In this document: positions 44,301 through 50,317 of the stretch, in pieces | Layout of the letters: each line of letters starts with the position of its first letter | Position numbering within the stretch: the stretch's first letter is position 1 | Source of the DNA: JAOZTV01 sp965371805 | GTDB taxonomy: Bacteria; Acidobacteriota; Aminicenantia; UBA2199 | DNA: 64,000 bases | Assembly (NCBI GenBank): GCA_965371805.1 | Contig: CBDUZW010000016.1 | Span: forward strand, 16,486-80,485 | Direction: 5' to 3' | Program-made: the position numbers and the translations under genes | The notes under the pieces: model-generated | Seen by the model: the letters and a program-made list of their open reading frames with translations, nothing else | What the model was told of the DNA's origin: nothing | Databases searched by the model: none

Positions 44301-47295
44301 AGAAAGATTGAAAAATTATGCGCTTTCAACTATTGAAGAATTCTATTTTAATTCAAATATGGGCATTGAAGGATTAAAATTTTCTTATGGTGGAAGCTAT
44401 CCGGTCACAAATGAAAAGGGCTGGGAAAGAGAAGGTGCAGACAAGACAATGACCTTGTCACAAATAGCGTTTGAAATGCTTGCTTTGAATGAAGCTGTAT
44501 TAGTAAAGAATATGTCAGTGAATGAAAAATTGAAAAAAATTCTCGATGGGAAAATTGACTTTATTCACGAGCTTGAAATAGCTAGAAAAAATGATGGAAA
44601 AGATTTTTATCCACATAGCTGGCAGGTTGGAGATGAGAAGTTAGAAGAGAGTGAAAAAAAATCAGACCTTTATGATAAGACTGTTCTTTATTTCTCTGTA
44701 AATTCCTTAATTGAAAGTGGATATAAAGAATTAATTGATGTATCTGACTGGCTGGGAAAAAACATTAAGAAATTTATTAAGAAAAAAAAGAATAAGTATA
44801 AAGGCAAAGAAGAGCTTTTCTATATACTTGGATTAGCCAAAGCCGGGAAGACTAAACTTTCAAAAAAGAGGTTGAAACGGTTCAATAAGCTAGTAGAAGA
44901 CAAAACAATGGATATTAATTCTCTTGATATTTCAGCGCTTGCCTTATATTCTAATTTGAATTTTGAAGGGGATAGAGGAGATGAATTCTATTCATTTATA
45001 ATTAAAAAATACTATAATAAAAACATTGGTATCTTTGCTGAAACTCTTCCGGACCTTACTTATAAGATAGATCAGAGGCAACTAGGATCACTGATACTTT
45101 CAATGGGAAAGATGAAAGGAGATAGGCAGAAACAATTATCTTCAGACATTTATAGAATGATCGATGAGACTGGGCTTTTTCTAAATAAAAGGCATTCCAG
45201 TGCAAGCTTTGTTCCTGTTAATTTAATTAAGAATTCATCATTTATGGATCAAAATGTGCCTATCATTTCTACTCTGAAACTCAATAAAAATACGGCACCT
45301 GTTTTTTCAAGAGATGTAAGGATCTATCCGAGTATTACGAACCGAATTGAAGAGAGTGTTGTCTTTCCAAATTACTCCAAGGTGTTTTCGCCTTCTTATG
45401 AGGATGATAGTGTGAGAATACTTTCTCATTCATATTCATTACAGTATATTGGTGGAAATATTAAAAATAATAAGAAAAGGGTTATAAGTGAAAGAGGTAG
45501 AACACTTGAAAATATAGGGCAAAAATATCTTGAATTTATGCTGGATAGTAAAGGGGGATTATTCTATGGGAATAAACTTATCGTACCATTTAGTAAGATT
45601 TCAGTTAAGGGAAGAGTAACAGATCAACTTTCTATTGAGCCATTGAGTCTTTCTACTGATTATAGTACTGAATCTTTTGCAAATCTTTTTGTAGCAGAAA
45701 ATATATATATTAAAAATAAAGGTAAAAAGGAGAAAGTCCTATCTGAAACTGTTCAAATCCAGAAGAAAATAATTGCTGAATTTGTAAAGATTGGTTATGT
45801 CCCTGAGAAATTTAAGCTGTATATTGGCTCAGGTTTTGAAAAGGATGGTGCAATTAAAATAATTCCTTCAAAAGAGCAGGCAGACAAGATTACTATTATA
45901 AAATTACTTTCAGGTTTTGATGTTCCGGAAACAGGTAAATTAATTGAAAATGGAAAAACAAAGAAACTTAAAAGTGAAGATTTGATTTTTCTCTCATTAT
46001 TTCCAAAATATAAAACTTTTTTTGAAAACGAATTGGAAGAAATATCCACTACTTTTGCGAGAGATATTACTCAGAAATCTGCTAGTGCTATTGCAAACAG
46101 AATACTTGGAAAAACAGAAGGCAAATATATTTCTGATATTAAGAAATTCTGGGAAAAAGATGTTCAACTTCCAGTTGGCAGAATAGATAAAATGAAAATG
46201 GGAGAGAATAGAATAGTATATGATATTCAGCAATATCTTCTCTTTTTATCTGCATTGAAAAAAGATGGTGGTTTCATTTTCAATAGATCTCTTGATTATT
46301 TTTCATATATTCTTGAAGGTGAATGGGGGATAACCAAAAATAATAGAATATTGGCTGCACCTCCAAAAGAGATTATATTGATCAAGGAAACGCCGAGAAA
46401 CTATCCTGAGCCTGGAGATATATTCAGTAAAGCTGTCAGGATCTATAATAGATGTCTTGAGAGTTATCAGGGTTCAAGATATTTTGATAATCTTTTTATC
46501 TGGACAAAATTTACAACTCCTCTGCTTTATTATGGTTCAGAGAAAAAAGATGACTTGACTCATCTGGAAGGATTCAAATGGAAATTTAAAGGAATGAGTG
46601 AGGGAGGTTACCTGAGTTTTATCTATCAGGCATTGATACCTGCAAATTTCAAAGAAAATAATATCAAATGGCAAACATTTGTTTCCAGTGTTGACAGATC
46701 AGAAGATATTAATTATGGCGATAAACTTGATAGATGTGAAGATGATCACATGGGTGAAGGAATTTTTATCAGACCTCTCACTGAGATCAAGGGTATTGTT
46801 TATGAAGATTTAAATATTAATGGAAGAAGGGATGTCGGTGAGATTGGGCTTACAGGAATAATTATAAAAGACAGCCTTGGAAGATCTCTTATAACTGATA
46901 AAAATGGAGAGTTTAGAGTAAAAACTGGAAGTGATAAACTTGTTGTGCAGATGGATATGCAGTCATTACCCGCTAATCTTACTCTAACAACAAGTCCTAC
47001 AGAGGTTGTAAATAATGTTTTTGAACATAATATATCATTCGGGGTTGTAGACTGTATAAATATTCGTGGATTTGTTTATGACGATTTAAATGGGAATGGT
47101 AGTTTCGATAGTGAAGAACCTAAGTTTGGAGGAATATTTATAAAAACTCGTAAAAAAGAAGTAGTATCTGATAAAAATGGATACTTTGAAATTAGCAACC
47201 TTCCAAAATCCTGGAAAAAGGAGTTGAAAATCCAAAAGAATCAACAATTTACAGATATTAAAGGGAAGAATTTAAAATTATTTATTGAAGAATAA
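35326..47295 (+). CDS. Giant DUF11/CARDB repeat surface protein (3989 residues)
   Basis: GGAG lies 7 nt before the ATG. The signal peptide is about residues 1-27 (cleavage near MQAQ). Residues 30-1580 hold DUF11-type repeats rich in Cys, Thr and Asn. Residues about 1586-2800 hold ten CARDB-like domains of a short (~110) and a long (~130) kind, each ending in a CExxGxNN-type loop (CECDGTNN, CEFDGTNN, CESDGSNN). A DUF11 domain follows at 2803-2910. Residues about 2930-3820 are a Lys-rich, largely helical region I do not recognise. Two SdrD_B domains close the protein (3820-3915 and 3909-3989). A single open frame of 12 kb without breaks argues for function, probably adhesion. Base composition changes sharply inside the gene: much of 35.4-39.1 kb is GC-rich, while the flanks and 3' third are AT-rich. 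Confidence 0.88.
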   Translation: MKDQMKMKLKTILFTILICLLPFGMQAQVGVGGNSEINQCETNTYTISVTNSSGGPLTGLVITAHMVNLNGFTYVPGSTVIGIGGPFCAANPVPSGSDLIWNIDLGCAGTTTLNNGATLDISFQLATDCDAVSGSLNVTFDSNETAPDGTGVLNIKVNPGAIIIRKELTVIPQVFLGTATWTLTVENTGFGVIENVFITDVLGAGLTYVSSTESGNNAGQTTTWSSAEYPALVSMNPGDTLTMQITAQVTDCNNLDNTADARFGCIPGAGNACYDTSIDGGTARASVQRIVRTPDIVFTPLPINFTYCDDTQNVAFTITNNGDGIAFQVWTLVDLSQFTVSNVSAGATYNAGQNRFELTDPLAALGGNYNLSFDLTFNTWCGGSFPTGDLLWQKLYEDECGQEFYPPVELSTISAPTNTSSLAVAKTGAPSQIEIGGSITYNVTSSYTGQLNCDSPSNPTGTITVVDTLPAGLVPTSYPGAVWDPGPRTLTWTYLPPATLNANYTVDVPDVTQCETYCNTIFTNTVNATGTDCCGCALNASASQTTAIECAEGVTSDKTSSSPTERCYDTTYTNTYVFSGGSVVNLNDLVFTEEAELNQQYVGASLSINLSGSGDITGSAAITDNTPTGGGNGLILDFTGAAATPLAGQTLTITYDLTATAATLTACTNNTFYSWSSLSMGTAGSLCLTDGIIHETTVVSLGTPGMSVDVTGLGLIYNTCETQTITVTFTQTTDYNPKDVQLVLSGLNYFVVNPGTIGCGGSVAPVACTPVMDGDDYVWTFNDAFTANGVNAVFTIDVQKRCSGGSALTATGYFDDACTDDATIDELCSVTGSDTPVLLLIGDLLIEKTPETYYATTNTVVWEIYVTNRGTGTAYNVWVDDVLGSGLQYNHGAAPAIVDDMTGVTVNDSLDHLGGAINGASIEILEMAAGERRQITFTATQINCTGLTNDVTTNWGCINIDCQPDVTDSSIVQIPAPNLINTNTITPVNGINACEDPRGFITLKNAGQIFTYNLQVTETLPAGLTYVPGSTRWRATVGGVVGAWNGPNAAFDPSPTTSPLVWTSTEIPQLASAAPGDIIEIEFDMVSNCPFAGGNINVATQYENPCATVFNTSDSTFTVTFIEPDISITKVLDPDQPIGCNQIIFWDITVTNNSSDTLEILWLEDTLDAAFTYTATTITSGGAYIDDTGNNVGQVVTYEIHDLPSGQSVVLRMEAVTDQAADPCNANTDNTVLAWWGCGNPDGSSTTKPGVDAPDAGLCLGAATVSATSSETRQPTVAYLALGVSPSDIDTCDDSTTLTVTIENTGPTDARNVDLVLTLPPGLTYIGGSTEIGLSTTQANAIATLGTGGTNDPISVGNVLTWYNINDTPAGKADDLADTLERDDGGANVTNDTLVLRFDVRSDCYVTDNLDFDLYYYDCCDDTQYSTSSSPSLTAIIPTLVVTKVANASPVNCNNGQQNWTITVRNTGSVDADVVLIEDTLGPWFTVDIPSSTAGLAAMPATGANVYGWEFGPLAPGATATFTLYANYNASAYPPNANSCDSTLRRNRVRARWGCGAFNSDPNDTTDWTCDTGPWTSYVDVTEPMADISISSVTPNAISCTADGTMAGTVTVRVSNTGSANATGLVVRLASDCGYNFADQTNINLNAGASTNLTFNYTPNCTNCTCIFTATADPSNGICECNETNNSRDSASFTPSTYDLTVNSDTLIVGCSGTDGEVTVSGAIVIANDGCADLTTDFDVTFTLYDSTGCEGGTGSIVRNWTETVTGQINASGTLSYTIQNGTFTSNLCITSDLSIRVQLDTGNDVCECDGTNNNYCADNISRIIPDLIVTNIDYTNVSCTNDNVSGFVRVTVQNQGYGSASNFDVQLATDGCLNFATNQTVVGPLTNGQTAFVDFPIVTAWTNPNDCACDFTATVDIDDDVCECNGSNNTLTTTYNNPLPNLRVTSVVPSFNCVSDGSLTGNVAVTVNNNGCAAAAAVDVQLTTPGNVYAFTNQSITLAAGATQVLNFSFTPIAANCDVDFTATIDPGAGAGTVCESTNTDNTVTYSNFAPDIPDLSVQSDTLILSCNNDGVIAVNGNLVVSNSGCGSFTDDIPVRLTLYDGTGCTGTELGTWTETLGSVNINGGNSQAFTISELIDTNILPSRSANCTLSIGVELDYTGSGFEICEFDGTNNTYCANNKAKNIPDIEVSTAVLAVSCLSDGNIAVSGNVTLVNNGCGPDMGDNIPMRFTLYDNTGCSGNIIGTWTDTFSNPVPSIPSGGGTQTFNISGQSYTTNAFRSSNNCQASIRIEADYTGSGFEICENDGANNSYCADGIDVHIPDVQVQSDTLSVDCNSSTEVTVSGNVTLTNSGCGSNLNADIPVRFTMYDNVNCTGNPVEQWVETFSSINIPAGNGTQTVIMNPVTFNFLAASDSTNCQVSIRIEADYTGSGFEICESDGSNNELCSDKTVNIPDLTINSVGTTVTCLSDGNLTGTTVSVSNIGCGPAVGVVVRLASDCGLTFTDQNVDIASGATVDVFFPFEQKITGCTCSLTGTIDPDNLICESDDSNNIMSSTTTMSIPDLEVSGNNTVNGNNIRIACADDGKVRISGSVGISNSGCGAAFSGSIPTRFSLYSGRNGSGKKILEWTDDINGGSIAPGRTVSYRLTDQVLDLDIINNSDNGWFSVEIELDYNNSICEWDGTNNDFLLDKQTEFVDLIIDDIEYICNPDNSVSFVVTVSNTGTQSVSGVFLEIINADNTTNQLIDLPAGSTKTYNFKTKVYTNAIDTTISFTIDSANSFCETNGDNNSKDIHIYCVPPGTPKIELSKICPKADKPGGIFRFEVRLKNTGDGDARDVSIDDILPEKFQYVTGTTIINGVRANDPSGTTSLKWIIGDLKKGEELLLTYNAITDSDIKEGRYCNQAYSFGRTLDNKEVASDQVSCCTIVTRNKEGCCLRIETDGRGYYKIPEMPVAYFKPYFFTEDAMYLSYSALQFYKMEKNQDVKDDKVEFIRERLKNYALSTIEEFYFNSNMGIEGLKFSYGGSYPVTNEKGWEREGADKTMTLSQIAFEMLALNEAVLVKNMSVNEKLKKILDGKIDFIHELEIARKNDGKDFYPHSWQVGDEKLEESEKKSDLYDKTVLYFSVNSLIESGYKELIDVSDWLGKNIKKFIKKKKNKYKGKEELFYILGLAKAGKTKLSKKRLKRFNKLVEDKTMDINSLDISALALYSNLNFEGDRGDEFYSFIIKKYYNKNIGIFAETLPDLTYKIDQRQLGSLILSMGKMKGDRQKQLSSDIYRMIDETGLFLNKRHSSASFVPVNLIKNSSFMDQNVPIISTLKLNKNTAPVFSRDVRIYPSITNRIEESVVFPNYSKVFSPSYEDDSVRILSHSYSLQYIGGNIKNNKKRVISERGRTLENIGQKYLEFMLDSKGGLFYGNKLIVPFSKISVKGRVTDQLSIEPLSLSTDYSTESFANLFVAENIYIKNKGKKEKVLSETVQIQKKIIAEFVKIGYVPEKFKLYIGSGFEKDGAIKIIPSKEQADKITIIKLLSGFDVPETGKLIENGKTKKLKSEDLIFLSLFPKYKTFFENELEEISTTFARDITQKSASAIANRILGKTEGKYISDIKKFWEKDVQLPVGRIDKMKMGENRIVYDIQQYLLFLSALKKDGGFIFNRSLDYFSYILEGEWGITKNNRILAAPPKEIILIKETPRNYPEPGDIFSKAVRIYNRCLESYQGSRYFDNLFIWTKFTTPLLYYGSEKKDDLTHLEGFKWKFKGMSEGGYLSFIYQALIPANFKENNIKWQTFVSSVDRSEDINYGDKLDRCEDDHMGEGIFIRPLTEIKGIVYEDLNINGRRDVGEIGLTGIIIKDSLGRSLITDKNGEFRVKTGSDKLVVQMDMQSLPANLTLTTSPTEVVNNVFEHNISFGVVDCINIRGFVYDDLNGNGSFDSEEPKFGGIFIKTRKKEVVSDKNGYFEISNLPKSWKKELKIQKNQQFTDIKGKNLKLFIEE
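40081..43700 (+). repeat. Tandem CARDB-coding repeats
   Basis: Ten tandem units encode CARDB-like domains. DNA identity is retained in the three consecutive long units. A 24-nt segment encoding DYTGSGFE begins at 41797, 42202 and 42601, so the period is 405 and then 399 nt. Each is followed by the CExDGxNN loop codons. Older units differ more. The array can expand or shrink by recombination. Confidence 0.75.
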
Positions 47296-47308
47296 AAATC
47301 TTTATTAA

Positions 47309-47326
47309 GGCTGTTTCCGGACAGCC
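47309..47326. terminator. Hairpin after the giant surface gene
   Basis: GGCTGT-TTCCGG-ACAGCC lies 13 nt past the stop codon. It is not followed by a T-run on the plus strand, so an intrinsic terminator is uncertain. The opposite orientation reads into an AT-rich tract with a T-run. Confidence 0.5.
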
Positions 47327-47395
47327 CTAATAGAGTTATATATACATTAATAAATATTATTTAATTATCCAAGTATATTAGGTGTTTTGTATGCA

Positions 47396-47438
47396 AAATA
47401 TTGCTATATGGGGATGAAGAAACCATATAGCAATATTT
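47396..47438. repeat. Perfect 16-bp inverted repeat (hairpin)
   Basis: AAATATTGCTATATGG (47396-47411) and its exact reverse complement (47423-47438) flank an 11-nt loop. There is no T-run after it. Candidates are a transcription end, an mRNA-stabilising hairpin or a mobile-element remnant. Confidence 0.7.
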
Positions 47439-47496
47439 CAAACTGCATAAAACTTAAATAAAAAATAATACTTATATCTATTTTAAATAGATAGCT

Positions 47497-47520
47497 TCCT
47501 CTTAAAATCACTTAAGAGGA
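47497..47520. repeat. 9-bp hairpin TCCTCTTAA/TTAAGAGGA
   Basis: The arms at 47497-47505 and 47512-47520 are exact reverse complements with a 6-nt loop. Just upstream, TATCTATTT-T-AAATAGATA (around 47474-47492) is a second near-palindrome. Together with the 16-bp repeat they fill the gap between the giant gene and the FecR pseudogene. Confidence 0.55.
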
Positions 47521-47589
47521 GACCATCAATTGCTTAGTTAAAAATAATATCTAATACCTGCGTATGTTCTCATATTCGAAAATTTTATC

Positions 47590-48111
47590 TTAGTTGTTAT
47601 AAATAAAAAACTGGCCTTGTATGATGTTTATTGAACCTTTCAAGACATTGAAATCAGTGTTATTGTTCCTGTGTTTGAGAATTGCAACAGAAGATTTTTT
47701 AAAAAGTGATGCTGTATTGTTTGTTTTGATTTGAAATATTTTTTTATTGTACACTTTCGCCATTACATAAACAGAACCCTCAGATAATTCCAATGTTGAA
47801 ATGTTTTTTTTCGAAGTCAACGTCTCAGCGAGTATTGTAACTACTTTTAAAGTGGTGTTATGATCCATCCTGATTATTGTCCCGTTATTAAATTGAATCT
47901 CACATCTTGATTTTCCTTTTGATATGATAATATCACCTGGAACGATTGGAAGGTTAATAACTGCTTTGTCTCTTTTTCCATCTAATCTTTCAACAAAAAC
48001 ATGGGAATCAGGTTCTACATAAGATACATGTTCTTATTCTCTTTTTAATTCTTCAGAAAACAGAATAAATGACATTATAATTAATAAATAGACTACTAAT
48101 TTTTTTTTCAT
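47590..48111 (-). pseudogene. FecR-domain protein interrupted by a stop codon
   Basis: Reading from the ATG at 48111 gives a clear signal peptide (MKKKLVVYLLIIMSFILFSEE). After 25 codons an in-frame TAA (48034-48036) occurs. The same frame then continues without break to 47590 with the features of a FecR domain: LPIVPGDIIISKGKSRCEIQFNNGTIIRMDHNT, split around residues 60-90, then LELSEGSVYVMAK and IKTNNTASLFKKSS. The total is about 173 codons. One nonsense change explains the break, so it is either a recent pseudogene, a recoded stop or a sequence error. An intact internal start (48 residues further on) would lack the signal peptide. Some FecR-domain surface proteins accompany large exported proteins such as the one just upstream. 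Confidence 0.75.
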
Positions 48112-48381
48112 TTAATTTCTCTTTTTTTTGTCATACACTAGAGAGGCATTTTTTATGCCAATTTATCTGGATGTTTTATGAGTCATCTCTAATACATAAT
48201 TAAAATAAATTGTATTAAAAAAAGGACATTAGAATATATTACGAATCTATTTATATCTTTTTAAGGAAAATAATTTATAAGCATTTGATCTCATAAAATC
48301 GGCAACACGATTTAATAATTTAATTTTTATACTATTAAAAGGAGTAAATTTCTGATAAAATATATTTCTAATGGAGGTATA

Positions 48382-49773
48382 ATGAAGCTTTTATCAATTT
48401 TTGTTTTTTTATTTATATCAATATTTTGTTCAGGTGAAGTTGAACGAGCAAATAGTGAAGAGGGTATACTGCGCTTTGAATACAGGATAATTAACAGATC
48501 ATCCAAAACTGAAAATATTAAGTTTTATTTTACTATTCCAGTAAATAATGAAAGGCAGGAAATACTTACAGTTTATCCAGAACCTGGATTTAAAAATATC
48601 CAAATTGACAAATATGGGAATAAAATTGTTACATATGTAGAGAATAATATGCTTCCGGGAGAAGTTAGAACTCATGGTTGGATTGCACATGTAAAAATGT
48701 ATGCTGCAGTTTATAAAAAAAGTATTAAGAAAGAGACTTTAAGTAAAAAAGAGAGAAAGCTTTATCTTATGGATAAGGAAAATTATAGAATAAATGACAA
48801 AATTATCACAAAAATTAAAAACAAAATTGTAAAAAATGGAGATACTCCATACGATATTGCATTTTCAATTTACAAATACCTGATAAAAAGCATTGTATAT
48901 TATAGAGATGATAAGTGGGAACCGGCACCTGATGTTTTAAAAAGCATGAAAGGATCATGTTCTGAATTTAATTATACTTTTATTGCCTTGTTAAGAGCAT
49001 CTGGAATTCCTGCCCGGTATACAGGCGCTTTTACTATAAAACCTGCAAATACTACAAAGTATGATGAGTTTACTCAGGAAGATGCAGTCTTTCACAGATG
49101 GACAGAGGTATTTACTCCAACTTATGGATGGATACCCTTTGATGCATCAAGAGGGAGTGGAAGTATCAAAAGGTCTTCTAATTACTTAGATTTTGTTGGA
49201 AGAATTCCTGCTGGAGCTCTTCAAACTTATAGAGGAGATGGGGGAAAGAATAATTTGTTAAGATGGGATTATATTGCAAATGGAATGAGTGGCTCAAGGA
49301 GCGATATACGAGATATTCCTGTTGGTTACTATATATCACTTAAAAAACATAAGGGGTCTTTAAAACAGAGTATTGAAAGGGTTAAGAGAGCGTTAAAACA
49401 AAAATTAACTCAGAAAACAATTGCAGGGCTATTGGAAAATCCGATAGACCGTGAAACTTTTTTCATGTATAAAAACCATATAGATAAGAGATTATATCCA
49501 GCTCTAATAAAGGAATTAATAAGAATAAATCATCCTGAAGCCATATATTACTCACTTTATTCAAGCCATATCAATAAGGAAATTCCATATTTACTAAACT
49601 ATGCTGTCTTCACAAATGATGCTCTTAAGAAGAATATCAGTAAAATCTTGAGTACAGATAAATGGGATTGGCAACTTTTTGAATACTGGTGGCGCAAGGC
49701 AAGACCGCATATTAAATTTAATAAGAAGTTAAATTTATTTGTACTGACCAAAAAAAATATTAATATTTACTGA
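48382..49773 (+). CDS. Transglutaminase-like lipoprotein
   Basis: A 463-residue protein starting 4 nt after GGAGG. The signal peptide ends in ISIFCS, a plausible loose lipobox (Cys16). An N-terminal beta domain (about 20-110) resembles the domain that precedes many bacterial transglutaminase folds. The catalytic triad is visible: Cys in GSCSEFNYTFIALLR (near 193), His in FHRWTEVF (near 237) and Asp in PFDASRG (near 253). Family members act as cysteine proteases or cross-linkers in the envelope. Residues about 320-463 are helical and unrecognised. Its substrate is unknown. The neighbouring surface proteins are possible targets, as inference only. Confidence 0.85.
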   Translation: MKLLSIFVFLFISIFCSGEVERANSEEGILRFEYRIINRSSKTENIKFYFTIPVNNERQEILTVYPEPGFKNIQIDKYGNKIVTYVENNMLPGEVRTHGWIAHVKMYAAVYKKSIKKETLSKKERKLYLMDKENYRINDKIITKIKNKIVKNGDTPYDIAFSIYKYLIKSIVYYRDDKWEPAPDVLKSMKGSCSEFNYTFIALLRASGIPARYTGAFTIKPANTTKYDEFTQEDAVFHRWTEVFTPTYGWIPFDASRGSGSIKRSSNYLDFVGRIPAGALQTYRGDGGKNNLLRWDYIANGMSGSRSDIRDIPVGYYISLKKHKGSLKQSIERVKRALKQKLTQKTIAGLLENPIDRETFFMYKNHIDKRLYPALIKELIRINHPEAIYYSLYSSHINKEIPYLLNYAVFTNDALKKNISKILSTDKWDWQLFEYWWRKARPHIKFNKKLNLFVLTKKNINIY

Positions 49774-49793
49774 TATATACTTACTCTCTATTC

Positions 49794-50237
49794 ATGGATA
49801 TTTTAAAATTAAATCTTCTGGGAGCATATCTCTCTGTCTTTGCACTGGCGGTTTGTATTCTTATTTTTGTTTCAAGGCTGGCTGAAAAGAAATCTATTGA
49901 ACACTGGCTTGGCATTATTCTTATAGGAACGATTATACCTTATGTTTACTTTCTGTTTAACGCTCAAAAGAATGAGAGACCAGGAATCTATTATATTCAA
50001 CTTATGTGCATAATTTTGTTTTTGATTGTTGAACTGTTACTGGATTATATATTTCAGCTGGATTTTAGAAATGTCAGATGGATGCTCATTACTTATGTCA
50101 CGTTATTTTTTGCTGCAACCGGAGGAATGATTGGAATTGCTTCGAATGGTGGGAAATTGTGGACAATAATTTCTATAATTCTTTTTTTTATTATGACAGC
50201 TCTTGCATTTATTCAACGGAGTATAACCGGAATGTGA
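49794..50237 (+). CDS. Small integral membrane protein
   Basis: A 147-residue protein with about five hydrophobic segments (near residues 8-28, 38-58, 64-90, 98-118, 122-141), alternating short charged loops and no signal peptide. I do not recognise a family. It begins 20 nt after the transglutaminase-like gene and may be cotranscribed with it. There is no strong ribosome-binding site, so translation may be coupled to the upstream gene. Confidence 0.65.
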   Translation: MDILKLNLLGAYLSVFALAVCILIFVSRLAEKKSIEHWLGIILIGTIIPYVYFLFNAQKNERPGIYYIQLMCIILFLIVELLLDYIFQLDFRNVRWMLITYVTLFFAATGGMIGIASNGGKLWTIISIILFFIMTALAFIQRSITGM

Positions 50238-50317
50238 TAACATCGCAATAAATTTAATTTATTTCATATTATTTGAACATACTGTATAATTTAATTAAGA
50301 TAATTGAAGGAGCTTAT

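Noticed and set aside
48145..48159. GGCAT-TTTTT-ATGCC hairpin upstream of the FecR pseudogene
   Set aside because: Only 5 bp of stem in AT-rich DNA, too weak to call a terminator.
50273..50317. Longer N-terminus for the repeat lipoprotein
   Set aside because: The extra 15 codons precede a clear GAAGGAG site and signal peptide that start at 50318.
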